Source of the DNA: Paraburkholderia largidicola
GTDB lineage: Bacteria; Pseudomonadota; Gammaproteobacteria; Burkholderiales; Burkholderiaceae
Direction: 5' to 3'
Assembly: GCF_013426895.1 (NCBI RefSeq)
Contig: NZ_AP023175.1
Location: 1,736,001-1,800,000, forward strand
DNA: 64,000 nucleotides
Shown here: positions 44,459 to 52,907 of the stretch, piece by piece
Layout: every line of letters starts with the position of its first letter
How positions within the stretch are numbered: position 1 is the stretch's first letter
Made by a program: the position numbers and the translations under genes
The notes under the pieces: model-generated
What the model was told of the DNA's origin: nothing
Database searches by the model: none
What the model saw: only the letters and a program-made list of their open reading frames with translations

Positions 44459-44941
44459 TCAATGCGCCGCGTCCGCTTCCTGATCCACGTCTTCAGCGCT
44501 TTCCGCAGCCAGCACAACCGGCTGCTGCTGCATGGCGCGCAGGCTTTCGCTGTATCGCTCGAACGCTTCATCCGAATAGCGGATCTTCGTGCGGCCGTGC
44601 GGCGCCGGATCGCCGTTCGCGTCGAGATTCACGAACACCATCTTTTCGACGGTCAGAATGCTTTTGCGCGTGATCTTGTTGCGCACTTCCGCGCGCAGCG
44701 TGATCGACGTCGTGCCGAAGTGCGTCGCCGTCATCCCCAGTTCGATGATGTCGCCCTGACGCGCCGAGCTGACGAAGTTGATCTCCGACATGAACTTGGT
44801 CACGACGCGCTGGTTGTCGAGCTGACAGATTGCGTAGATGGCGGCTTCTTCATCGATCCAGCGCAGCAGGCTGCCGCCGAACAGCGTGCCGTTGGGATTC
44901 AGGTCTTCGGGCTTGACCCATTTGCGTGTGTGGAAATTCAT
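44459..44941 (-). CDS. Acyl-CoA thioesterase (YciA-like hotdog fold)
   Basis: A 160-residue hotdog thioesterase: WVKPEDLNPNGTLFGGSLLRWIDEEAAI (catalytic Asp and Gly loop), then VTKFMSEINFVSSARQGDIIE, TSITLRAEVRNKITRK. It would hydrolyse acyl-CoA to free acid and CoA. Upstream of it is a long AT-rich region with an inverted repeat. It is convergent with mlaA. Confidence 0.88.
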   Translation of the reverse strand: MNFHTRKWVKPEDLNPNGTLFGGSLLRWIDEEAAIYAICQLDNQRVVTKFMSEINFVSSARQGDIIELGMTATHFGTTSITLRAEVRNKITRKSILTVEKMVFVNLDANGDPAPHGRTKIRYSDEAFERYSESLRAMQQQPVVLAAESAEDVDQEADAAH

Positions 44942-44984
44942 TTCGGTCCCTCTTTAGAAATAGCGCGGTCGCGCTCAGCGGCGC

Positions 44985-45037
44985 GACCTAGGGTTAACAC
45001 CTAGCACTATATCAGAGATAAGGGTTTTCCCTAGGTC
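44985..45037. promoter_or_regulatory. Inverted repeat GACCTAGGG ... CCCTAGGTC before the thioesterase gene
   Basis: A perfect 9-bp inverted repeat (44985-44993 and 45029-45037) with 35 bp between, and a smaller CTAGG...CCTAG repeat inside (44989-45005). It is 44 bp upstream of the thioesterase start. It may be an operator, or the arms may separate the region from hpnG. Confidence 0.45.
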
Positions 45038-45086
45038 TTCAAGACCAACACACTATTTCGCTTTCTAAGTAACCGGCGCGCCCAGC

Positions 45087-45797
45087 TCAAATGGAGAGGA
45101 GCGCACCCGAGCGCTCCAGCACCTGACGGGCGGCGACAAGGGAAGCCCGCGCAGCGCGGGCGTCGGCGGCCACTTGCAGCAGACCGCCGAGTTGGGACGG
45201 CTGACGCGCCAGTTCGCGCAGGATGGGGCCGATGGCCGTTGTGCCGTCGTCGCGCAGACCGGCCGTCGCCGCGGACGGCAGCGTGCGCCAGGCGGGATCG
45301 ACGATCGCCCGGCAGACGACGAACGGCAGGCCGTTCGCCTCGGCGATCGCGCCTGCAAGGTGAGATTCCATATCGACGGCAAGCGCACCCGTCGATGCAT
45401 GCAGCGCCGCCTTGTCGGCAGCGCCGACAAGCGGCGCCGTCACGCCCGCGATCGGCCCGCGCCGCAGCTTCGACGCCAGCGGCGCCGCGCCGAGCGCGGT
45501 GGCGATGCGTCCCGCCCAGCGCAGATCGGTTTCGACGACGCCGAGCGGGCTGTGCACGCTGCTCGCGACGATCAAGGTGCCGGGCGCGAGATCGGGCGCC
45601 AGTCCGCCTGCCGTACCGAAGCTGATGATGCCCGCGCAACCGCGCGCGATCGCCTGGTTCAGCGCGCGCTCGAGCAGATCGGCGCGCGCCGCGTACACCG
45701 CTTCGACGCCCTTGCCGCGCGCGATGCGCGCTTCGAACGCCATGCCCGTCACGGCGATGACGGGCATGGCGTTCATCAGACCAGGCCGGGCCGCCAT
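45087..45797 (-). CDS. hpnG: Hopanoid-associated phosphorylase HpnG
   Basis: A 236-residue nucleoside-phosphorylase-like enzyme: VIAVTGMAFEARIARGKGVEA, GIISFGTAGGLAPDLAPGTLI, VDMESHLAGAIAEANGLPF and VCRAIVDPAWRTLP. HpnG removes adenine from adenosylhopane to give ribosylhopane. The start at 45797 overlaps the shc stop by one base (TGATG); ATG at 45776 is an alternative. Last gene of the hpnDEFG operon. Confidence 0.9.
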   Translation of the reverse strand: MAARPGLMNAMPVIAVTGMAFEARIARGKGVEAVYAARADLLERALNQAIARGCAGIISFGTAGGLAPDLAPGTLIVASSVHSPLGVVETDLRWAGRIATALGAAPLASKLRRGPIAGVTAPLVGAADKAALHASTGALAVDMESHLAGAIAEANGLPFVVCRAIVDPAWRTLPSAATAGLRDDGTTAIGPILRELARQPSQLGGLLQVAADARAARASLVAARQVLERSGALLSI

Positions 45798-47830
45798 CAC
45801 AAGCCGAAGGCGACGCGCTTCTGATCCGCGCGCGTCAGGTTGCGGTAGCGCGCGAGCGCCCACAGCGGGAAGAACTTGCGATACCCGTGATAGCGCAGAT
45901 AGAACACGCGCGGGAAGCCTGTTGCCGAGAAGCGCGTTTCGTCCCACAGGCCGTGATCTCGCTGCTCGCCCTGCAGATATTCGATACCGCGCGCGACGGC
46001 GGGATGATCGACATAGCCGACGGCCATCAGGCCGAGTAGCGCCCACGCCGTTTGCGACGGAATGCTTTCGGCCTTCTCGTAGCCGCGATAGTCGAGCTTG
46101 TAGCTGGTGCCGTCTTCGCCCCAGCCGCCGTCCGCGTTCTGAATCGATACGAGCCACTGCGCGGCGCGCTTGATGCGCGCGTCGTCATGCGAGATGCCCG
46201 CGGCGTTCAGCGCGCACAGCGCCGTCCACGTGCCGTAGATGTAGTTCATGCCCCAGCGGCCGTACCAGCTGCCGTCGTCTTCCTGCTCTTTCAGCAGATA
46301 GTCGTAGGCGCGGCGCGCGGGCTCGCTGGTCGCTGGCATTTCGCCGAGTTGCGCGAGCATCGACAGGCAACGGCCGGACACGTCGGCGGTCGGCGGATCG
46401 AGCAAGGCGCCGTGATCGGAGAACGGAATGTTGTTCAGGTAGTACTGCGTGTTCTCCGGCTCGAACGCGCCCCACCCGCCGTCGCTGCTCTGCATGCCGA
46501 CCACCCATTCGCGGGCGCGGGCAATCGCGTTCGCGTCGACATCCGATTGCGTCAGCGCCGCCGAACGATGCATCGCCAGCGCGACCACGGCCGTATCGTC
46601 GACGTCGGGGTAATGCGCGTTGTTGTACTGGAACGCCCAGCCGCCCGGACGCACGTCGGGACGGCGCGAAATCCAGTCGCCGCGCACATCGAGAATCTGC
46701 AGCGGACGCAGCCACGCGAGACCGCGCTCGGCGGCTTCCTCGGCGCGCGTGTCGCCGGTTTCGAGCAGCGCATGCGCCGCGAGCGACGTGTCCCACACAG
46801 GCGACAGGCACGGCTGGCAATACGCTTCTTCTTCGCCGATGACGAGCAGCTTGTCGATCGATTGGCGGGCGATCGCGCGCTTCGGGTGATCGGCGGGGTA
46901 ACCGAGCACGTCGTACATCATCACGGAGTTCGCCATCGCCGGGAAAATCGCGCCGAGGCCGTCTTCGCCGTTCAGGCGTTCATCGACGAAATCGACGGCT
47001 GCCTTGATCGCGCGCTCACGCGAACGCTTCGGGAACAGGCCGTCCGTCACGCGCAGCACGCCGTCGACGGCGCGGAAGAACGCGAACCAGCTCTTGCTCT
47101 GGTGGCCCGAGCGCGGCAGCAGGCCCGTCGTGACGGGCGCGCCACGGAACAGTTCGTCGATGCGCACGCCACGCGGATTGCGCGCGACCGGCCGCTTCGC
47201 GTTCAGCACCAGCAGCGGGACGATCACCGTGCGCGCCCAGTACGACACCTTCGACAGGTGGAACGGGAACCACTTGGGCAGCAGCATGATTTCGACGGGC
47301 ATCATCGGCACCGCGTACCACGTGACGACGCCGAACAGCGCGAGCAGGATGCGCGTGAACACGTTCGCCGCTTCCGCGCCACCGTGCGCCAGAATGCACT
47401 CGCGTGCGCGGACCATGTGCTCGGCGTCGACGGGATCGCCGATCATTTTCAGCGCGAAGTAGGCTTTCACGCTCGCGCTGACGTCCATCGCGCCGTCGGT
47501 GAAGAGCGGCCAGCCGCCGTCGGCCAGCTGGATGCGGCGCAGGTAGCGCGCAATCTTCTGTTCGAGCTCGACGTTGGGCGTTTCGCCCAGGTAGTGGACG
47601 AGCAGCACGTATTCGGCGGGAATCGTCGCGTCGGCTTCGAGTTCGTAGACCCAGTGGCCGTCGTCCTTTTGCGCCGCGAGGATGGCGTCCGTCGCGCGCG
47701 TGACGGCGGCGTCGAGCGCATCGACGGGCGTGGCGCCTGCCGCCAGCGCGGCGGCCACGGGAGCGTGGTCGTCGATCAGCGTTTGAGGCAGTGCGTCGCC
47801 CAGCGTCTGGGTCATGGATAAATCATTCAT
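45797..47830 (-). CDS. shc: Squalene-hopene cyclase
   Basis: A 677-residue monotopic membrane enzyme that cyclises squalene to hopene and hopanol. The catalytic DVDD motif is in YPDVDDTAVVALAMHR (Asp409-Asp412). QW repeats are seen in QKDDGHWVYELEAD, QLADGGWPLF, QSSDGGWGAFE, EQEDDGSWYGRWG, and QNADGGWGED. The ATG at 47830 overlaps the hpnE stop (ATGA). Sequence 46 to 90 residues longer than E. coli-like small cyclases is usual. Note that hpnC is not found in the window. Confidence 0.97.
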   Translation of the reverse strand: MNDLSMTQTLGDALPQTLIDDHAPVAAALAAGATPVDALDAAVTRATDAILAAQKDDGHWVYELEADATIPAEYVLLVHYLGETPNVELEQKIARYLRRIQLADGGWPLFTDGAMDVSASVKAYFALKMIGDPVDAEHMVRARECILAHGGAEAANVFTRILLALFGVVTWYAVPMMPVEIMLLPKWFPFHLSKVSYWARTVIVPLLVLNAKRPVARNPRGVRIDELFRGAPVTTGLLPRSGHQSKSWFAFFRAVDGVLRVTDGLFPKRSRERAIKAAVDFVDERLNGEDGLGAIFPAMANSVMMYDVLGYPADHPKRAIARQSIDKLLVIGEEEAYCQPCLSPVWDTSLAAHALLETGDTRAEEAAERGLAWLRPLQILDVRGDWISRRPDVRPGGWAFQYNNAHYPDVDDTAVVALAMHRSAALTQSDVDANAIARAREWVVGMQSSDGGWGAFEPENTQYYLNNIPFSDHGALLDPPTADVSGRCLSMLAQLGEMPATSEPARRAYDYLLKEQEDDGSWYGRWGMNYIYGTWTALCALNAAGISHDDARIKRAAQWLVSIQNADGGWGEDGTSYKLDYRGYEKAESIPSQTAWALLGLMAVGYVDHPAVARGIEYLQGEQRDHGLWDETRFSATGFPRVFYLRYHGYRKFFPLWALARYRNLTRADQKRVAFGL

Positions 47831-49113
47831 CGGCGTTCCATCGGTTCGTTCAGTAGCGTATCGGCGGCCTTCTGGCCGGAGCGAATCGCGCCTTCGATGC
47901 CCGGCGGCAGACCGGTTGCCGTCCAGTCGCCCGCGAGCATCAGGTTGTTCCAGCGAGTGCGCGTGGCCGGGCGGCGCATCTCGTCGTCGGGTTGCGCGGC
48001 GAAGGTCGCGCGCGGCTCGACGTTCAGTTGCCACTTCAGCGGCAGATCGGCCGACAAACCCGTCACTTGCGCGACGTCGGCCCACAGCTTGCGCGCGAGT
48101 TCGTCGCGCGGCATGTCGGCGAGGTTCGCGGTACGGTTCGCCGCGTCGTAGACCGTCACCGACAGGCGTCCGTCCGACGCCACCAGCCAGCTCGCGCTCG
48201 CATTGACCAGCCCCATCAGCGGCGGATGGCCCAGCGGCGGCTCGACCGCGAAATTCGCCGTCACGATGGCCGAAAAGCGGCGCGGCGCCTGCGTGCCGGG
48301 CACCAACGCCTGCGCGACATCGGGCGTCACGGCCAGCACGACGGCTTCGCTCGCGCCGATTTCGACGCGCTCCCCGCCGTCCAGACGCAGCGCGGCAACG
48401 CGGCTGTCCGGGCTATCGGCAAACTCCAGCGCGTCGATGCGCGCCCCGAGCCGGATCGCCGCGCCGCCATGCTGCAACAGCCGCAACGCGGGTTCGACGA
48501 ACGCGGAACCCAGGCCGTTGCGCGCGATGAGCGGCCGGCTCGAAGGGCCGCCCGCCGCGAGCATGTCGCGCAACACCGCGCTCACCAGTTCGGCCGTCGC
48601 CTGACGCGGCTCGATGTTCGTCAAGGCCAGCAGCAGCGGACGCAGCATGCGGTCCCACAGCGGGCCGTTGCTGCGCATCGACTGCGCGACCGTGCGGCCG
48701 GGCTTCGCCAGCAGCAGCGGCACGACGGACAGGTAGTCCGTCCATCGCGTGTCCGGCACGCGCGCGCCGGCTTCGAAAATCCACCCCGGAAACCGTCCCG
48801 GCGACATGCGCACGGTCCAGCGCTGGTTCGTTGCCAGATCGACGAACGGGTATTCGGGCTGCGTCGGCCCGACGAGTTCATCGGCGGAACCAATCGCGCG
48901 CACGTAGTTCAACGTGGCCTGCTGGCCGGACAGCACCAGATGGTTGCCGCTGTCCACAGTTGCGGCCAGCGTGCGGTCGTAGCACGTGCGGCAGCGGCCG
49001 CCCGCCTGTTCAGCCGCCTCGTACAGCACCACTTGCGCGCCGCGCCGTTGCAGCTGCACGGCGGCGGCAAGACCGGCCAGCCCAGCACCGATCACGTGAA
49101 CCAGCTTTCGCAT
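47827..49113 (-). CDS. hpnE: Hydroxysqualene dehydroxylase HpnE (FAD-dependent)
   Basis: A 428-residue FAD amine-oxidase-fold protein. The dinucleotide motif HVIGAGLAGLAAAVQLQRRG lies at the start, followed by YEAAEQAGGRCRTC, DSGNHLVLSGQQ and the end NNLMLAGDWTATGLPPGIEG. With HpnC and HpnD it makes squalene from farnesyl diphosphate. The ATG at 49113 overlaps the hpnD stop by one base (TGATG). A longer frame upstream belongs to a shadow. Confidence 0.93.
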   Translation of the reverse strand: MRKLVHVIGAGLAGLAAAVQLQRRGAQVVLYEAAEQAGGRCRTCYDRTLAATVDSGNHLVLSGQQATLNYVRAIGSADELVGPTQPEYPFVDLATNQRWTVRMSPGRFPGWIFEAGARVPDTRWTDYLSVVPLLLAKPGRTVAQSMRSNGPLWDRMLRPLLLALTNIEPRQATAELVSAVLRDMLAAGGPSSRPLIARNGLGSAFVEPALRLLQHGGAAIRLGARIDALEFADSPDSRVAALRLDGGERVEIGASEAVVLAVTPDVAQALVPGTQAPRRFSAIVTANFAVEPPLGHPPLMGLVNASASWLVASDGRLSVTVYDAANRTANLADMPRDELARKLWADVAQVTGLSADLPLKWQLNVEPRATFAAQPDDEMRRPATRTRWNNLMLAGDWTATGLPPGIEGAIRSGQKAADTLLNEPMERR

Positions 49114-49961
49114 CAAAAGAACGCGAAGCGCGCCACGATCGCCAGCATGCGCAGCTTCGGCTTGCTGACTTTCGTGCGCGGAATGTCGAAGCCGCGTTCC
49201 AGCGTGCGCTCGAGCAGCAAGCGGTAGACGCCCGACATGATGCGCGGCGCCTTGACCTGCGCGCGCGGCTGCGCGTCCATGATCGCATCGGCGGCGGCGA
49301 AGTGCTGCTTCGCGCGCTCCGCCAGCGTCGCGCAGACGCGCGGCAGCGAAGGATCGTCGGCGATCGTGAGCGGATTCGTCGCCGCGATGCCTTCGCGCGC
49401 CAGCAGCTCGTACGGCAAATAGCAGCGGTTGATTTCCGCGTCTTCGTCGATGTCGCGCAGGATGTTCGTCAGTTGCAGCGCGCGGCCCAGATGGTGCGAC
49501 AGGTCGATGCCCGGCTGCTCCTCCATCCCGAATATCCTCACCGATAGCCGGCCGGCTGCGCTCGCGACACGGTCGCAGTACAGGTCGAGCGTGGCTTCGT
49601 CGGGCGCGCAGATGTCGGCGGCGGCGTCCATCGCCATGCCGTCGATCATCGCGTGGAAGTCTTCGCGCTGCAGATGAAACGTGTGGATGTGCCGGGTCAG
49701 CTCGAGCAGCGACGCGCGCGGCGAGCCGGCGTAGCACGCGTCGATGTCCGCCCGCCAGCGCTCGAGACCCGCGTCGCGCTCGGCGCGCGGCAGGTCGCTG
49801 TCGGCGATATCGTCGACGGCGCGGCAGAAAGCGTAGACCTGGTACATCGCATCGCGCTGCGCAGGCGGCAAGATGCGCATCGCGAGATAAAACGAGCTGC
49901 CTGAACTGGCGGCAGCTGCGTCAGTTTGTGTGTCGTCCACGACGAGATTGGAAACGGCCAA
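49113..49961 (-). CDS. hpnD: Presqualene diphosphate synthase HpnD
   Basis: A 282-residue trans-isoprenyl diphosphate synthase. The two Asp-rich motifs are FCRAVDDIADSDLP (residues about 46-58) and LGRALQLTNILRDIDEDAEINR. It joins two farnesyl diphosphates to presqualene diphosphate. The start is TTG with CGGAGATC upstream; no ATG fits as well. It is first in the hpnD-hpnE-shc-hpnG operon, all genes of which overlap by 1-4 bp. Confidence 0.95.
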   Translation of the reverse strand: MAVSNLVVDDTQTDAAAASSGSSFYLAMRILPPAQRDAMYQVYAFCRAVDDIADSDLPRAERDAGLERWRADIDACYAGSPRASLLELTRHIHTFHLQREDFHAMIDGMAMDAAADICAPDEATLDLYCDRVASAAGRLSVRIFGMEEQPGIDLSHHLGRALQLTNILRDIDEDAEINRCYLPYELLAREGIAATNPLTIADDPSLPRVCATLAERAKQHFAAADAIMDAQPRAQVKAPRIMSGVYRLLLERTLERGFDIPRTKVSKPKLRMLAIVARFAFF

Positions 49962-50507
49962 GACGATCTCCGCTGAGACACCCCCGAAAGGGCGATCAAG
50001 AAGTCATGCCTACCCGCAGGGCAAGCCGCCCGCGCGCGCGGACACGCGCGAAACGCCGGCCGAAAGACCGGAAAACGGCGAAAAGTATACCAACCTTTCA
50101 TAGCGGACGCAGGAACGGCGGAAGCCGGGGCGGCGCGCCATTGCCATTTACCGAAGGAAGAACGCAGGGCGTCGCGGCCTGTCGTGTGGACCACGTCCAA
50201 TCGCTTGGCAAACAAAAAAACACAGATTGGGTGTCCGTCGATTTTCTGAAAATATCGGACACGCTATCTCAAATTAAGAGTTATCTGAGATACCTCGATA
50301 TAAGTTCAGATTATCTTTTATCTCACGACGACGCACGGCACGGCACCGGACGGCCGCGAGAAGCCGATCCAGCACGCCTCAGCCAAATCCACATAAATCA
50401 CAAAAATTATCAATTCACTACCAAATCGCGATTTTCTATTACCCCGAAAATATCGTCAAAAATCAATCGACGCGATTATTAATTTATTTTTATTCAAGGA
50501 AGAGTAA
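49962..50507. other. Divergent region between hpnD and the gene at 50508, AT-rich and structured on the right side
   Basis: No gene is supported. The left half, 49962-50170, is GC-rich and carries the hpnD element. The right half, 50205-50507, is AT-rich with hairpins, one at 50231-50262 (GTGTCCG arm, CGGACAC arm, inner ATTTTC/GAAAAT) and one formed by TATCTCA at 50265-50271 and TGAGATA at 50286-50292. It may hold the promoter and leader of the downstream gene or a small RNA. Confidence 0.55.
50084..50094 (-). promoter_or_regulatory. hpnD promoter element GTTGGTATACT
   Basis: On the minus strand GTTGGTATACT, 10 of 11 bases like the elements before hpnM and hpnN, with TATACT as candidate -10. 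It lies about 123 bp upstream of the hpnD start, so the leader is fairly long. Confidence 0.5.
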
Positions 50508-50930
50508 ATGAAACTGTATGTGCTGTGTGCTGCTCCTTTGCTCGCGACTTTTGGATTATCGGACCACGCCTGCGACTCCCGCGTCGACGAAACCGTGATC
50601 CGCCAGATGGAAAAAATATGGATCCAGGCGAGCATGCATCACGACCTGGACACGCTCGACGCACTGCTCGACGACTCGTATCGCGGCGTTACGCCGTCGG
50701 GTGCGGCCCGCTCGAAGCGCGACGTTCTCAGCACACCGCCCGCGCCGGCGGGCTCCCGGCAGACGCTTCGGGACCTCGAGGTTCGTGTAGATGGCGACCG
50801 CGCCGTCGCGATTGGCGAGACTCAATTCATGGCGCCGGACGGCCAGCAAGCCGTGTTCGCCTTCAAGGACGACTTCGTCCGCCGCGATGGGCAGTGGCGC
50901 GTGATTCGATCGTGGATGACCGCCCGATAA
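50508..50930 (+). CDS. Exported NTF2/SnoaL-like (DUF4440) protein
   Basis: A 140-residue protein with a signal peptide (MKLYVLCAAPLLATFGLSDHA region) and an NTF2-like domain: VIRQMEKIWIQASMHHDLDTLDALLDDSYRG, VDGDRAVAIGETQFM and FAFKDDFVRRDGQWRVIRSW. These proteins form a cone-shaped fold that binds small molecules. An AAGGAAGAG sequence precedes the ATG. It stands alone after the AT-rich leader and its function is unknown. Confidence 0.82.
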   Translation: MKLYVLCAAPLLATFGLSDHACDSRVDETVIRQMEKIWIQASMHHDLDTLDALLDDSYRGVTPSGAARSKRDVLSTPPAPAGSRQTLRDLEVRVDGDRAVAIGETQFMAPDGQQAVFAFKDDFVRRDGQWRVIRSWMTAR

Positions 50931-50987
50931 ATCGCCTGGCCGCAGCGGGCCAAGCACCGCTCCCCGGCAAAAACCCCGGAAACGCCT

Positions 50988-51926
50988 TCAGATGAACGCA
51001 ACCGACCGGTTGCGTCCCTGCCGCTTCGCGCTGTACAGCGCCGCGTCCGCCTCGTTGATGAGCGCCTCGTAGGCCGGCACGCCCACCCGCGCGGATGCGC
51101 CGCCGACACTCGCGGTCACGGGCACATCGACGCCTTGCACGTCAACGGCCCTGTCGCCGATCGTATTGCGGATTTTCTCCGCGACCAGCATCGCGTCTTC
51201 CAGCGGCGTGCACGGCAGCAACAGCGCAAACTCCTCGCCGCCGAAGCGCCCGAACGTATCCTGCGCGCGCACCACGTGCGACACGCGCTGCGCCATCTCG
51301 CGCAGCACGGTATCGCCGACCACGTGGCCGAACTGGTCGTTGATCTTCTTGAAGTGATCCAGATCGAACAGCAGGATCGACAGCTCGCCGCCATAACGCT
51401 GCCAGCGCGTGTACTCGTCGCGCAGGCGCGCTTCGAAGTAACGCCGGTTCGCGATGCCCGTCAGCCCATCGCGGTCCGCATATTCCTGCAGTTTCGCCAC
51501 GGCCTCTTCGCGCTCGCGCTGCATGATGCTCACGTGCGTGACGTCGGAGACCGTCACGCACACGGCCTCGACCTCGCGATCGCGCATGATCGGCATGAAC
51601 GTGCAGTCCTGCTGCATGAAATCGACGCCGCCCGTGATCGGCCGGTCGTGATCGAATTTGAACAGATAGGGACGCTGCTCCCACGAACTGAACGCGAAGC
51701 TGCCAAGCTGGAACACGCTTTCGAGCTTGCGCGTGAACCACACGCGTGGCAGTTCAGGAAAGCTCGCGAAAATCGACTTGCCGACCACCTGTTCCGCCGA
51801 CAGGCCGCTGTGATCGTGCATGAAGCGATTCCACATCAGCACGTTCATCTGCCGGTCGAGCACGAAAATGCCGAAGCCGACCCGTTCGACAACCAGATCG
51901 CTCAGCGTGGGAAGCGGGGCATTCAT
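50988..51926 (-). CDS. Diguanylate cyclase with an N-terminal PAS domain
   Basis: A 312-residue cytosolic protein. A PAS domain (about 10-115: VVERVGFGIFVLDRQMNVLMWN, VVGKSIFASFPEL) precedes a GGDEF domain (about 145-310) with an intact active site GGEEF and an inhibitory site RAQD five residues upstream. It makes c-di-GMP from GTP. The ATG at 51926 overlaps the CheC-like stop (ATGA). Third gene of the response regulator - CheC-like - cyclase operon. Confidence 0.93.
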   Translation of the reverse strand: MNAPLPTLSDLVVERVGFGIFVLDRQMNVLMWNRFMHDHSGLSAEQVVGKSIFASFPELPRVWFTRKLESVFQLGSFAFSSWEQRPYLFKFDHDRPITGGVDFMQQDCTFMPIMRDREVEAVCVTVSDVTHVSIMQREREEAVAKLQEYADRDGLTGIANRRYFEARLRDEYTRWQRYGGELSILLFDLDHFKKINDQFGHVVGDTVLREMAQRVSHVVRAQDTFGRFGGEEFALLLPCTPLEDAMLVAEKIRNTIGDRAVDVQGVDVPVTASVGGASARVGVPAYEALINEADAALYSAKRQGRNRSVAFI

Positions 51927-52546
51927 ATGCTGGAAAGCAGCGCGTCCAGCGCGGAACTGAGATGACGGATCGAGTCTTCCGCCATCAGCATCACGAGGTG
52001 GGCGCGGAAACTCTGATCCTCTAACGCAAAATTCACTTCGACCAGCAGTGCGACCTCCCAGGCGAGCACGTTCGGCTGGAACACGTCGTCGAGCGACATC
52101 GCCGAGCCGAGCAGGCCCGGCTGCGAGAACACGGGCATGCGCCCGAGCTGGTCGAGAATGCACGACACGCACGCGCCCGTCAGGATATTCGCAACGTCGA
52201 ACACGAGTTCTTCCTGGGTGGTCGCTTCATACGCGGACTTCGCATACGGGTCGCTCACCAGCGAGCACAACTGTTCGATGCTGCCACTGCGGCAGATCAC
52301 CAGCGCCTCGCCCTTGATGTCCGAGCGGAAGCCTTGTCGCACGGCGCTCACGGGCTCGTTGATGCCCGTCATCTCGCGCAGCGCCGACGCGGCCTCGCGC
52401 ACGGCGACCACGCGCACGCGCGGCACGGACAGTTCGATGAACGCATCCAGGAGCAGGGCGAGGCGCGTTGCGGCCTGGCCCATCGCCAGGTTGGCGACCT
52501 CTTGCAGCGCGTCGCGCTGACCTTCGTTGAGGACTGGCTCAGACAT
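51923..52546 (-). CDS. CheC-like chemotaxis phosphatase
   Basis: A 207-residue protein with the two CheC signature helices, LQEVANLAMGQAATRLA (ExxN) and EELVFDVANILTGACVSCI (ExxxxxxN). CheC dephosphorylates CheY~P, so the response regulator encoded next to it is its likely substrate. Its start overlaps the response regulator gene by 8 bp. Confidence 0.85.
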   Translation of the reverse strand: MSEPVLNEGQRDALQEVANLAMGQAATRLALLLDAFIELSVPRVRVVAVREAASALREMTGINEPVSAVRQGFRSDIKGEALVICRSGSIEQLCSLVSDPYAKSAYEATTQEELVFDVANILTGACVSCILDQLGRMPVFSQPGLLGSAMSLDDVFQPNVLAWEVALLVEVNFALEDQSFRAHLVMLMAEDSIRHLSSALDALLSSI

Positions 52547-52907
52547 ACAACCCGTACTCCTTGAGGATGGGAAGCACCGCCTCGGTCGTCACGGGCTTGG
52601 CGATGAAAGCGACCGCGCCAAGCGTGCGCACGCGTTCCCTTGCCATCGGCTGGACATCGGCGGACACGACGATCACGAAGGTATTCAGGTCCTCGTGCTG
52701 CAGGGCCTCCAGAACCTGATAGCCCGTCATGTCGGGCATCGTCAGGTCGAGAAACATCACCGATGCGCGCCCCTTGCGATAATGCTCGAGCGCTTCACGT
52801 CCGTTGGACGCGTAGGTAATGTCGACGTCCCAGTCCTGCGGCAATGCTTTCGTGAGCACCTTGCGGGCAAGCAGCGAATCATCGGCGATCACAATGGGCA
52901 AAGACAT
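52539..52907 (-). CDS. Single-domain response regulator (CheY-like)
   Basis: A 122-residue receiver: Asp9/Asp10 (IADDSLLAR), phosphoacceptor Asp54 (MFLDLTMPD), Ser82 and Lys104 (IAKPV) are all in place. It has no output domain. A longer upstream frame exists, but MSLPIVIADDS is the natural start. Its partners are the CheC-like phosphatase and the diguanylate cyclase. Confidence 0.93.
   Translation of the reverse strand: MSLPIVIADDSLLARKVLTKALPQDWDVDITYASNGREALEHYRKGRASVMFLDLTMPDMTGYQVLEALQHEDLNTFVIVVSADVQPMARERVRTLGAVAFIAKPVTTEAVLPILKEYGLYV

Noticed and set aside
46052..47821. A 589-codon plus-strand frame over the squalene-hopene cyclase gene
   Set aside because: Antisense shadow; low-complexity Arg/Val/Ala sequence, while the minus strand encodes all QW repeats and DVDD.
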